Shown here one piece after another: positions 53,232 to 63,833 of a stretch of DNA of 64,000 nucleotides. Within the stretch, counting starts at the first letter, position 1. Every line of letters starts with the position of its first letter. A program made the translations under genes and the position numbers. Source of the DNA: Dioscorea cayenensis subsp. rotundata. Lineage: Eukaryota; Streptophyta; Magnoliopsida; Dioscoreales; Dioscoreaceae. A model generated the notes under the pieces. The model ran no database searches and was not told where the DNA came from. It saw nothing but the letters and a program-made list of their open reading frames with translations. The DNA is taken from assembly GCF_009730915.1 (NCBI RefSeq), contig NC_052473.1, positions 17,938,100 through 18,002,099 on the forward strand, read 5' to 3'.

Positions 53232-54181
53232 TTTTTTAGCCAAGGGTTTTGTTCGGTTTCTCAGGTTTGTGTTGATGGTGAAAGGGGAGGATGGAAAGAC
53301 TTGTTTTTTTCTCCTACTTCATTCATTACCATCATAATTCATTGCTTTGTTACATATAAACCAAACTCGGAATGGACCCCACATGGGCCATAACAAACAT
53401 CAACAATACATTAAAAGCTTGTTTAACTATTCCTAATTAGGGGTGCAATCCAGCAAAGCTAAGCCGAACCGAGCTTTGAAGTGTTCGAGCTCAGCTCAAC
53501 AAAATTAGCTACAGGCTCGAGCTTGGCTCGAGCTCGATTTGAGCCCAAACTTGTAAGCTCAAGATTGGGTTGAGATAGTACAATTAAACTCGAGCTCGGC
53601 TCAAAAGAAACTCATTTATGACAAAAACAGGCCAAACTTGAGCCCGCTTCGACCTAGGCTCGATAGAAGCTCATTTATGATAAAAATTGAGCTGAGGTCG
53701 AGCTCGCTTCAAGCTTGGCTTAAAAAAAGTTTAAAAAAATAATAAATCATAATGACTATTATTAATAAATTAGTTTTATTACATAAATCCATTCATACAT
53801 AGAAAAAAATGCATATTTAGCGAGCTCATTTAGTAGGTTCATGACTAGTAGGTTCATTATTAGGTTTATTTAACATACTTGTTAATAGGCTCGCGAGCAA
53901 GCTCATTTACCAAGCTCGTGAACCTGCTCAAGAGCTTGATAAACAAGCAGGCTCGTTTAATAATTTGAACTCAAATGTTAAGCTTGAGCTCGGCTCATTT
54001 ATTTAGTGAACGAGCTATCTCAAAGCCAAGCTCCGAGTAGCTCGTGAGTGGCTTGGTTCATTTGTAGCCCTACTCCTAATTAAAGCCCAATAGACATATT
54101 ATCATAAACCCGCTATTTTGATACATTCAAACACAAAACCAACTTAACCAACACATACTAACAAAAGCATTAAATTTAACA
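53224..54181 (-). repeat. Copia 3' LTR, interrupted
   Basis: Terminal inverted TGTTAAA/TTTAACA are perfect. Without the nested 635-bp element and its 8-bp duplication the LTR is about 315 bp. Confidence 0.85.
53438..54072. mobile_element. Non-autonomous hAT-like element nested in the copia LTR, 635 bp
   Basis: The ends TAGGGGTGCAA and (reverse complement) TAGGGCTACAA are imperfect terminal inverted repeats of hAT style. The flanks TTCCTAAT (53430-53437) and CTCCTAAT (54073-54080) are an 8-bp target-site duplication with one mismatch, as expected for hAT. The interior is packed with 'gagctcg' and 'gctcgagc' phrases. There is no transposase, so movement would need an enzyme from elsewhere. Confidence 0.75.
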
Positions 54182-54229
54182 CTCCCCCTTAATGCTTTTG
54201 AATGACATAGTTCCCTTAAATAAATAAAC

Positions 54230-57200
54230 TTCTCACTTAAAGTGCTTTGGTGAAGATGTCCACAACTTGACTATTGGTCATGACATGCTTGATGATAACT
54301 TCATCACCTTCAACTACTTCCCCAATATAGTGATACTTGAGGTTAATATGCTTTGTTTGGCTATGGAAGACAGAGTTTTTTTTTTTGACATTGCTATTGC
54401 GGATTTGTTGTCACAAAATAGAATGGTGGCCTTACCTTGCTTCTCCCCCATATCATTAAGAACATTCCTCAACCACACAATTTGTTTTTAGCTTCACTCG
54501 CCGACATATATTCGGCTTTCACGGTGGAATATGCTACTCTTTCTTGCTTTTTAGATGCCCATGAGAACACACCTGATCCGAGAATAAATGCATAATCGGA
54601 TGTGCTTTTCATGTCATCCACAATACCAGCCCAATCACTATCACAAAAATCAAACAACTCCAATTTCTCATTCTCTTTCTTTTCATACATTAGCCCAAAA
54701 TCTTTTGTACCCTTAATATACTGCAACAACCTCTTTGAAACTGCAAAATGCATTATGCTTGGTTGATGCATAAAACGAGACAATAATCCTGAAGCATATA
54801 TGATGTCGGGTCTTGTAGTAGTAAGATATAATAGATTTCCAATCAAACTTCTATAGAGTGCCGCATCAGCATCACCACTTCCATCTTCTTTCATCAATTT
54901 TTTATTTACCAACAATGGTGTGGATACCGGATTATAATTCTCCATCTTGAATTTTGAGAGAATAGATTGGGCCGGGCATACTTCTTTTGAGAAATGAATA
55001 CACCATCCTTGATCAACGTCAATGCCCAAAGAAGTAATGAAGCAAGCCCAAATTAACCATTCATCTCATACCTCTTCATCTTCTCATCTTTGAAGTCATG
55101 TATCATCTTCACATCATTTCTATTAACAATTAGATCATTAACATAAAGAGAAACAACAAGCATATCGGATTTCCCATGCTTGATGTAGAGTGTTGCCTCA
55201 TTTGGGCTTCTTTTAAATCCATTATTCATGAAGTAAGTGTCAATTTGATTATACCAAGCACAGGGTGCTTGGTTTAAGCCATACAAGGCCTTCTTCAACA
55301 TATACACTTTGTTATCTTCATCTTCAACCACAAAACCTTGCGGTTACTTAACATACACTTCTTCTTTGAGCACTACATTCAAAAATACCGACTTCACATC
55401 AAGTTGGTATAATCGCCACCCCTTGTGCGCGGCTAATGCAACCAACATCCTTATTGTTTCATGTCTTACTACCGGTGCAAATGTCACTTGATAATCAACT
55501 CTGGGTTGTTGTGTGTACTTCTTGGCCACTAATCTTGCCTTGTATTTTTCCACTGAACCAATTGGGTTTATTTTGGTTTTGTAGACCCACTTCAGTCTGG
55601 TCACATCTTTTTCTTTTGGTTTCTCCACCAATTCCCAAGTGTTGTTTTTTACAATCATTTTTATCTCTTCCTCCATTGCATTTCTCTATACTTCATCTTT
55701 TGCGGCTTGTTCAAAGCATTTCGATTCTATAACACAAAAGTTACATGTGGCATAAATTTCACTAAGATTTCTCATTCTTACTGGTGTTGAGCTTAGAGTA
55801 GATGAACTTGACCCAGCATTTGTTGGAGATTGACAATGCCTCCGATTTTTGCCCCATGAAATAGACCCAACACATTCTTGAGTAGTCATCAATAAAAGTG
55901 ATAAAGTATCGATTACCGGCATGTGAAAGTGCCTTCATGGGACCACACACATCGGAATGAACAAGCTCAACGGTGCCTTGGCCCTCCAAGCTTTCTCCTT
56001 AGGAAATGAGTCTCAATGTATTTTACCAAGTGCACATGCTTCACAAATATCGTGCTTTTCTTCAATAATTGGTAAGCTATATACCATCATCTTTTTGCTC
56101 AACAATTTCAAGCTTTCAAAATTTACATGTCCAAGTCGTTTATGCCACAATCATGATAAATCTTCAATACATGCCTTGAAAGCAACATCTTCGGCGGGTT
56201 TGAGAGTGAATGGAAAGTTTCTATTTTTCTTTATTCTCACATTGGCCATCAATTCTCTTTTTTTCTCTATCTTGCCATAGATTTTGCATAATCCACCTTC
56301 AAAATGAATCACATGACCATGATCCAAAAGTTGAACAACATTTACTAGATTTTGTGCTAAATTTGGGCCATACAACACTTCATGAATCAACATTAGACCC
56401 TTTTTTGAAGCAACGGCAATCATTCCCTTTTCTTTTGATTTCACAACAGCCCATTACCCATAGTGATTTGAGTAGTATTGGTTGTATCAAGCTTGCAAAA
56501 GATTGACTCATCTCCGGTCATATGATTGCCACACCCACTATCAATATACCACACATCACTTTTTTGTTCAACGGCCGCTTGGCATGCATAGAATGTGCTT
56601 CCATCACCACTCTTCTCTTCAATGTAATTGGCTTGCTTATTTCACTTAAACCAACAATCTTTTTGCATGTGACCAAACAATTTATAATTATGATATTGGG
56701 GCTTTCCCTTAAACCAACAATCTTTTTCAACATGAGAGGCTCTCTTGCAAATATTACAATGAGTTTGATTTTTTTTTTGGTTGCCTTGATTATTATTTCT
56801 ACCATCTCCTCTTCCAAAACCACCAAAACCTCTACCAAATCTATCACCACAAGATTATCCTCCGGTGCTCGGACTTGGCTTGGATTGTTCCTTCACATTT
56901 AGACTAGATTGGAAGGCACTTTCAATTAATTGTTCAGTGTGCCTACCCAACCTTCGGTCATGCATCTCAAGTGACCCCATTAGGTCACGAATGCTAAGAG
57001 TAGAGAGATCTTTTGGTTTCTTCAATGATGGCCGCAATGTTGTTGTATTTTGGAGAGAGGCTAATAAGGATCTTCTCACATACCGATTTATCGGTCAAGA
57101 TTTCACCCAAACTCTTAATTTGATTCACTATTACCATCACCTTTAAGAAATAATCGTTTAGGGCTTCATTTTCCCTCATTTGGAAATTTTGAAAATCCCT

Positions 57201-57251
57201 TTTGATAGCCAAGAGCTTCACAGATCTCACCTTGTCGCTACCTTGAAACTC
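54230..57251 (-). pseudogene. Copia gag-pol remnant
   Basis: Gag: 'VKLLAIKRDFQNFQMRENEA' near 57200 and 'EKILISLSPKYNNIAAIIEE' near 57050. Knuckle-like Cys-rich segments lie at about 56650-56770. The integrase core start 'VHSDVCGPMKALSHAGNRYF' is near 55960. RT is at 55676-55055 ('NNTWELVEKP', 'KYKARLVAKKYTQ', 'YQLDVKSVFLNVVL', 'KALYGLNQAPCAWYNQ', and a 'LYVNDLI' in place of YVDDL). RNase H is at 55029-54260 ('YRSLIGNLLYLTTTRPDI', 'DSDWAGIVDDMKSTSDY'). Stops between pieces, and D-to-N in the RT catalytic box, show it is dead. Confidence 0.88.
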
Positions 57252-57505
57252 CTTCTTTCTATCAATGATCTTAAGGCAACCATCAAGGTGAAATTATCCG
57301 ATATCACCAGTATAAAACCAGCCTACTCCATTCTCATCCACCTAGGAGAAATATGAGAATGATTAGAACAATAAAAATGTAATAAATCATTAAATCATGG
57401 TTATGGTGAGATTCTTACTTCATACACCCCATTTGTTTTGGCCTCATTTTTAAAATACCCTAATGTCACATTGTGTACACCGACAACAGTCTCCCCTCAG
57501 GTAAG
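57252..57505 (-). pseudogene. LACS: Two-exon fragment of a long-chain acyl-CoA synthetase gene
   Basis: The upstream exon piece (57505-57419) reads 'GETVVGVHNVTLGYFKNEAK' and 'TNGVYE', with one in-frame TGA where family members have Arg. A perfect donor GTAAGA follows, then a 77-bp intron. The second exon piece (57341-57252) reads 'VDENGVGWFYTGDIG', a TAA, then 'FHLDGCLKIIDRKK'. This matches the C-terminal half of plant LACS8/9-type enzymes (YTGDIGxFHPDGCLxIIDRKK), which activate fatty acids to acyl-CoA. On one side it runs straight, in the same frame, into copia gag; on the other it meets MAPKK 3'-flank DNA. It is a non-functional captured or rearranged fragment that kept its intron, so it came from DNA, not from mRNA. 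Confidence 0.85.
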
Positions 57506-57564
57506 GTTGCTGTCGAATGGAATGTATTATATACACTTTTGTGCTTTTATGTATAAACAAGTTG

Positions 57565-57632
<68 letters not shown>

Positions 57633-57890
57633 GAGTTTTAATTTGGATTGTTTTATTTTTATGCTTGCACTTCAAGCATGAAAATGTGCACCTTGAATGC
57701 TTTCTGTTGATAATAGCTTCTTTATTTATTATTTTTGGAAAAAAAACAGTTCAAACGAAATTGAGTTATTTCAGTTAAATTGTATGTAATTTTAGCCAGT
57801 AACATTTATAACTTATAATTCTTTCATATATACTCCCAATCTTGTCTATCATAATTTATAAATATATTCTTCACTAAAGATCAAACCAGA
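57506..57890 (-). repeat. MAPKK 3'-flank segment, inverted copy of 23840-24175
   Basis: The reverse-complement match is described at the partner. Its (TTA)n array (57567-57632, about 22 units) is much longer than the partner's, showing expansion after duplication. The match ends with 'gatcaaacca' at 57881-57889. Confidence 0.85.
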
Positions 57891-57916
57891 GAGAGACAAT
57901 ATGACTATATTAAAAA

Positions 57917-58139
57917 GGTTTAATACCTTATTTATTCCCTTTATTATAGTCGATCAATCTTTTTAGTCCTTTTATTATAATTTGTTCATTGTCAACCCCT
58001 CAATTTTCACGTCAGCATTTTGGACCAGAAAAAAAACGGAGCTATTTGAGGGAAAGACTAACATTTACCAAATATAAAAATAGAGGGACTGACAGACTGT
58101 CCATTGAATATAATAGAGGGACTAAATAATGTATTACAC
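57917..58139. mobile_element. MITE, 223 bp, copy A
   Basis: The terminal inverted repeats are about 30 bp with few mismatches (left GGTTTAATACCTTATTTA, right inverted GTGTAATACATTATTTAG, both continuing into TCCC and TATTATA). They are flanked by a perfect 8-bp duplication ATTAAAAA (57909-57916, 58140-58147). The 8-bp duplication suggests a hAT- or Mutator-type family. Confidence 0.8.
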
Positions 58140-58299
58140 ATTAAAAACTCAACTTCCAAGGGACACAGGCGAACTTAAATAACTTCAAAGAAATCATAAA
58201 AAAAAAATTTAAAAATTTTAATCGTAAAAAGCAAAAAGTCAAAAATAATTTATAATAACTTAAAAAAATTTTAGACATGTCAAAATAATTTTAAAAAGA

Positions 58300-58840
58300 A
58301 CAAAAAAAAAAGACTCTGTGATGAAGGGTGTTGCAAGAGCTGCACAGTCGTGGACCTCGCCGGATCTTTCTATAAACACAGAACAATAAAATAACGAAGT
58401 TGGAAGATGCCGTCCTTGGAGGTTTTGGAGGTTCCTCCTAACATATGGATATGACAAGACTCATCAAACCATCATTCATGATATTCTCGCTAAAAGGGAG
58501 ATACCCAAGATAAAATTCAAGAATTGTAATGCCGAAGTTCCAAATATCACCAGCGAAGTCATCGTACACCCCTTTGTTGTTGAAACGCTCATAGCTCAAG
58601 TACGAGATAGTGCCATATGAGGTCTTGCAACCCATTGTCGGGGAGACCATGCAGCTGATACCAAAGTCCGCAATCTTGAAGAACTTGTGATTGTCAATGA
58701 GAATATTGACGAGTTTGATGTCACGGTGGACTATTTTGCGGCTGTAGAGGTAAGCTAAGGAGGATAGCACTTAATGGTTGACTTCAACAAAGGAGGGATT
58801 TGACAGATATGCGATGAGAGTCACTATCCATGGGTGACTT
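58300..58840 (-). pseudogene. MAPKK pseudogene A (truncated)
   Basis: Kinase part in one frame at 58770-58438: '[20 protein letters not shown]', 'FKIADFGISCMVSPTMGCKT' and 'FGITILEFYLGYLPF'. The end of the kinase domain continues in another frame and with a stop before 'KDPARS', like the functional relative's 'KDPTSRS'. The catalytic Lys of 'HRDIKPAN' is kept but Pro-Ala became Leu-Val, and 'DIWSFG' reads 'DIWNFG'. The N-lobe is absent; the copy breaks off at the tandem-duplication junction. It is closest to the MAPKK at 22.6 kb. Confidence 0.88.
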
Positions 58841-58882
58841 CAACAAGGAGGATAGAGAGAGACAATATGACTATATTAAAAA

Positions 58883-59108
58883 GGTTTAATACCTTATTTA
58901 TTCCCTTTATTATAGTCGATCTATCTTTTTAGTCCTTTTATTATAATTTGTTCATTGTCAGCCCCTCAATTTTCATGTCAGCGTTTTGGACCAGAAAAAA
59001 AAATCGGAGCTATTTGAGGGAAAGACCAACATTTACCAAATGTAAAAATAGAGGGACTGACAGACTGTCCATTGAATATAATAGAGGGACTAAATAATAT
59101 ATTACACA
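58883..59108. mobile_element. MITE, copy B
   Basis: The same element with the same ATTAAAAA flanks as copy A. It was duplicated along with the surrounding DNA and so did not insert separately. Confidence 0.8.
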
Positions 59109-59269
59109 TTAAAAACTAACTTCCAAGGGGCACCGACGAGTCTTCATGTAAAACTTAAATAACTTCAAATAAATCATAAAACAAATTTTTAAAAATTTTA
59201 ATCGTAAAAAGCAAAAAGTCAAAAATAATTTATAATAACTTAAAAAAAATTTAGACAAGTCAAAATAAT

Positions 59270-59990
59270 TTTAAAAAGAATAAAAAAAAAAGACTCTATG
59301 ATGAAGGGTGTTGCAAGAGCTGCACAGCCGCGGACCTCGCCAGATCTTTCTATAAACACAGAACAATAAAATAACGAAGTTGGAAGATGCCGTCCCTGGA
59401 GGTTTTGGAGGTTCGTCCTAACATATAGATATGGCAAGGCTCATCAAATCATCATTCATGATATTCTCACTAAAAGGGAGATACCCAAGATAAGATTCAA
59501 GAATTGTAATGCCGAAGCTCCAAATATCACCTGCGAAGTCATCGCACACCCCTTTGTTGTTGAAACGCTCATAGCCCAAATACGAGATAGTGCCACATGA
59601 GGTCTTGCAACTCATTGTCGGGGAGACCATGCGGCTGATACCAAAGTCCGCAATCTTGAAGAACTTGTGATTGTCAATGAGAATATTGACTAGTTTGATG
59701 TCACGGTGGACTATTTTGCGGCTATAGAGGTAGGCTAAGGAGGATAGCACTTGATGGGTGACTTCAACAAGGAGGGATTTGACAGATATGCAATGAGAGT
59801 ACTATCCATGAACTCGAGGAGGAGCTCAATCTTGTCAGAGTTGTCATTAAAGCCATGACAATAGAAAACGAAGGTGTTGTTGGCGGCTCGGAGGATCTCG
59901 ATTTCACGGTAGATTTGGTGGTGTCATTGAGGGATCCTTTAATGTTATTTAAGGCATAAAGCTTGGTGAAGGGTTTATGCTGGGCTAATG
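59270..59990 (-). pseudogene. MAPKK pseudogene B (longer copy)
   Basis: From about 59990 the minus strand has a decayed N-lobe ('KLYALNNIKGSLND'), then in another frame 'REIEILRAANNTFVFYCHGF' and '[15 protein letters not shown]', then the main frame 59750-59418 with 'IVHRDIKLVNILI', 'IADFGISRMVSPT', and 'DIWSFGITILESYLGYLPF'. The P-loop is not recognisable. The C-terminal end is frameshifted as in copy A. At least three frame changes rule out a working kinase. Same family as the gene at 22.6 kb, opposite strand. Confidence 0.88.
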
Positions 59991-59999
59991 CCGGAGCCT

Positions 60000-61682
60000 C
60001 AGCCTGGGAGGCGGACGTGCCTCCTCAATTTGAAAACATCTAATCAGTCCCTCCTACATCAAAAAAACATCCAATCAGTCCTTCCAGCATTTGAATTTTT
60101 TTATAGTCCCTCCAACATTTGAATTTTTCAGTCAGTCCCTCATGGTTTAGTCTCTGGAGGTAACTCTCTTAGTTACTTTTTTATCTAATACCAAATTTGC
60201 CCTTGCCATTGGTGGGAAAAAGGAAACTTTGTATTTATTTCACAAATCTTTGAAAACAAAGTTTTTTTTTCAAAAAAAATTTCCAAAATTAAGGTTGACA
60301 CCGAATACCTCATCCAGCATATATCAAAGCAAAAAATATAAGAATGAAAATCTAAATTCAAATCACATTGGATTAGATTTGGCTATAAGTCTAATTCATT
60401 GTACCAGCTATTATTCATATTTTAGTATGCAATTCCACATAATTTGTTTATAAAGACTATTAGCATAACTTGGTGAATTGAATTTTATGGTCCATTGCCA
60501 TTGTTAGACATTTATTTTCATGGTTTTCTCTCACCATTTTCTTTTTTGAAGTTATCATAATAGGTTTATTAATTCAAAAGTTCTTGAAACTAAATTTTTG
60601 CTCATATTTTATTATCAGCCTATATTATTATATTCAAATAATTGTCTTCTCTGGAATATAAATTTTATTTTTTCTGGTTAACAAATAACGATTGACAAAT
60701 ATATGCATATCTAATCATTAGCCATGAAATTGTTGAACATATATTTTGATATCACCTGATAAATCAAATTATGGATACTTTATTTAAATCAAAGGGTTCT
60801 TGTATGCCAATGTTGTCTGTTATAGATGGTTATTATGTTCATTTATGTGCAAAATGCATCTCTAGAAATAGTTGAACTTTACTCCTTGGAAACAATATGC
60901 ATCTTTTAGGAGAAGTTTCCTATAGTCTCACATCAATGTATGCAACTTATGCCACTTTGGACACTTCCAGCCCCACTACAAATGCAATGAAAGAGAGAAT
61001 GTATTTGAGATTGTTTTCCTTTAATTTATGTGCATCTTTGATTATGGTGTATATAAAACCTAGAATCCCTTACAATTTGCCATGCATGTGCTAGAAGCAA
61101 GAGTGAGAACTATATCAATTGATGTGTCATTGATGGGGCAGCCTAAGTGGCAGCTAGTGACATGACATCAGCTAAAGATGTCACAGTGGACTTCTACGTG
61201 ATGTTTTGAATTTTATAAAACGCTGATTGGACTCCACAACAGCAAATTCACCAAAAAGGTAAAATATGCTATTGTGGCTTTAGATGCAACGGAACAAAGA
61301 TTTGTGGGTCTATTATTAAAAAAGAATATACGACCTATAGCATTATAAAATGAAACCTTCCATGGCCACCAAGGAAATTACCCCCAATCGTATTTGGCTC
61401 TAGAAGTAAATTGTGAATGAAGATGATAAATGCTTTACAAATTAGCAATCAAGACATAGATGGCCACAGCAAGGATGTAATACAATGTAAGAGGTTAAAG
61501 AAACCTTAATATCATGAGTTGGAATGTAATGCATTTTAAAATATTTTTGTTTGACAAATTCCACTACACTTGCTTCTAAGTTCTCATTGTGAATGCATCT
61601 TCATCATAAAATACAAAAGTCTGATAGTTGGCAAGTGCATGAATCAGAGGTCATTGTTGCATTGCTAATCGATCATGCTTTC
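60000..61682. other. No gene recognised; transposon-like pieces
   Basis: 60040-60150 holds repeated 'cagtccctcc'/'acatttgaattttt' phrases, likely a DNA-transposon remnant. At 61580-61660 the sequence resembles 48995-49085 in the MAPK intron ('cataaaatacaaaa', 'gtcattgttg'), so both are copies of a dispersed repeat. The remaining short frames have no recognisable motif. Confidence 0.5.
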
Positions 61683-63764
61683 TCAATCCGCTTCAGCATC
61701 TTCAATGTCTTCATCCTCTGGTACCCCGCGGAGGTACAGGACATTGTTACACCTGCAAAGAGGGAACTAAGAATCATGGTCGAGTTTTCTAAACATATTT
61801 AGGTAGTTTCGCTCTTAAACGGTATCTTGAATTCTAGCTAATTACCTAATCAGTATTTCTCCGAGGTTTCCAGTGAACTGTCCATCAATGTATTCTTCAG
61901 AATTGGCTAACTGCAGCAAAGGCGGTATGACTGTTAACATCAATATGCCGATGAAACAAGGATAAAAATAAGAAAGTAGAGAACGAGTGTAGTTCCAAAA
62001 TCGACAACTTCCACGTTGCTGATGGTACCTGCAAGTTCATGTAGGAGTCCACAGAAACTAGATAACCTGAAAAAAAAAACGTAGGTAACCAAACAACATT
62101 ATATAAATGTACACTTGTAGTCATTAGACACATTAGAAACTCTATTGATGATGATGATCAGAAGGCAACCTTTGTATTCCATTCCCCACTTCAGTTTCAC
62201 AATCACAGACTTCCCAGTCAAATTGTTCAGGAAAGGTTTTGGATTTACAGGAACAGTCTGAAAATACAATTCAGTGTCATCAGAAACTAAGCAAAACAGA
62301 AAGGATGATGAAGTTGGATAATGTACCCCGCGGTGTGAGAGAAAATATGATATGATCAATCATAATCTGCATCTATTGCAAGAAGAATGAATTGATAACA
62401 TGCAATCTACAGACCGGACGACTTATGCTCAGCACTATGATTTGTGTACATCGCAGTCAAAACTGAATTTCTAGCTAATGGTTTGACTGGAGAAGAAGGC
62501 CAAGACTAGGTCAAAATTATCACAATTGATTTCTAACCACATGCTGCCCATTGGGCATCAAATATTCAAATGTTCACATTGATTATTTTCATTAAGAATC
62601 AATATTAAAATGATGATGAGAGCTAGCATTGTGAAATCAAATTAAAATTGACAGATTTTTGTACAAAGTCATTAACTTCAATCAAAGGCATTATAAGAAA
62701 TAAAAAACTAAAAACATTACCTGCAAAATATAAAGGTTATGAACAGGTATCCAACCTCATATAGATTTTATTTTTGAACCTGGTGGACTAGTGGCCCATG
62801 TTTTAGATGTAAGCACCACGAAAACCGATAACCCAAGGGCCAAATCAATATGCTTCCTAGTTATCACACAATGTTCTCCTTCTTCAATACATATTGGTAT
62901 AAACAAACTGCTATGTTTGTGTGAGTTATCACACAATGTTTTTCCTTGCTCGATACATATTGGTATAAAACTAGTGGTAAAATTAAAGAGAACACAATAG
63001 AAAGCTGATAATATAAAATGAATGTGTCACTCAAGAAATAAATAAATAAAATAGAAATAACCAATGAACTTCCTACTCCAAAATTTCCATTGTGCCTTTA
63101 AAAATCATTTAGTGCATAATCCATACTGATGCCAAGCTAAATGAAGTAAACAAAAAGATAAAATCATGACCAATCCATCAATAAACACTTTTTTTCTTTT
63201 TTTTTTCAAAAGATAACCTAAAGATATTGCCAAAATTACAGACCACACTACTTTAGTAAGTTGGTTATTTGATTCAATCTGCAAATATAAATAAAAGAGT
63301 AGTCTTGAGCCTAAATTTCATGATTCCCCTGAGACTCTACCCTAACAAACTTTTGAGAATTCATATAACACCAAAAAGAAATGTTTTTTCAATCCACGAG
63401 ATGCACAAAAAGTGCTTTTTTTCACAAATTATACTACAAAAAGGACCGCAAAGAGAGAACACATTCAAATCTACCCAAAAAAATAAAAAAACCAAGCTGA
63501 GAACTTTCCATCAGAAAGGTAAACAAATGCTTCAAACAATAGTTCTAGCAAAAAGATCAAAGCATATAAATCATATATTAGTTAACAAAAATACAAATAG
63601 AGCCACAAATCAAAGCAAATAGAAACAATACTCGCATTTTCGAAAAAAATCTAGGGTTTCACATTAAATTAGGGTTAAATCCTCAACATCCATTCAGAGA
63701 GCATAGACCCAAACAATAGCGAGAAACCTAAAGAGGAGAAAGAGGGAGAGGAACTCACCGCCAT
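61683..63764 (-). CDS. SNRPF: Small nuclear ribonucleoprotein SmF, five exons
   Basis: SmF is one of seven Sm proteins forming the ring on U1, U2, U4 and U5 snRNAs in the spliceosome. Exons (high to low): 63759-63764 (only ATG GCG), 62170-62257, 62029-62066, 61846-61910, 61683-61752, giving 88 residues, the usual SmF length. The protein reads MA, '[20 protein letters not shown]', '[20 protein letters not shown]', '[20 protein letters not shown]', '[20 protein letters not shown]' and 'EDAEAD'. The Sm1 motif ([21 protein letters not shown]) and the Sm2 motif ([13 protein letters not shown]) are intact. All introns are GT/AG and phases fit. The start is set by a 6-nt coding exon with donor GTGAGT; intron 1 is about 1.5 kb. 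No defect is seen. Confidence 0.96.
62859..62972. repeat. Two-copy tandem repeat in SmF intron 1
   Basis: 'gttatcacacaatgtt' followed by 'gatacatattggtataaa'-like text occurs twice with a period of about 67 bp. Confidence 0.75.
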
Positions 63765-63823
63765 TGGAAAGCAAACCCAAGCTTCGAAGATAACCCACGA
63801 GAAAGAGCGATGGAGAAAGAGCT

Positions 63824-63833
63824 CTAGGGTTTA
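63824..63833 (-). promoter_or_regulatory. Telo-box near the SmF transcription start
   Basis: AAACCCTAG on the minus strand, 60-70 bp upstream of the ATG. Telo-boxes (AAACCCTA) are common in promoters and leaders of plant translation and RNA-processing genes. A similar 'ctagggttt' lies in intron 1 at about 63650. Confidence 0.5.

Larger units (their letters stand above)
53224..57251 (-). mobile_element. Decayed Ty1/copia element with 3' LTR, 5'-truncated
   Basis: Reading on the minus strand: partial gag from 57251, zinc knuckles, integrase, RT, RNase H, polypurine tract (AAGGGGGAG, just above 54182) and 3' LTR (54181 down to 53224). No 5' LTR or primer-binding site exists; the gag sequence ends abruptly against a fragment of an acyl-CoA synthetase gene. 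The LTR is split by a hAT-like insertion. Confidence 0.88.
57895..59800 (-). repeat. Tandem duplication, about 970-bp unit, two copies
   Basis: The unit at 57895-58860 is repeated at 58861-59800 with small differences; offsets are 966 bp at the left and 980 bp at the kinase frame. Each copy carries a MITE and a MAPKK 3' half. The right copy continues further into the kinase N-lobe (to about 59990), so the left copy is the truncated duplicate. Confidence 0.9.

Noticed and set aside
55436..56902. Plus-strand frames opposite the copia remnant
   Set aside because: The minus strand has copia domains in order; these are mirror frames.
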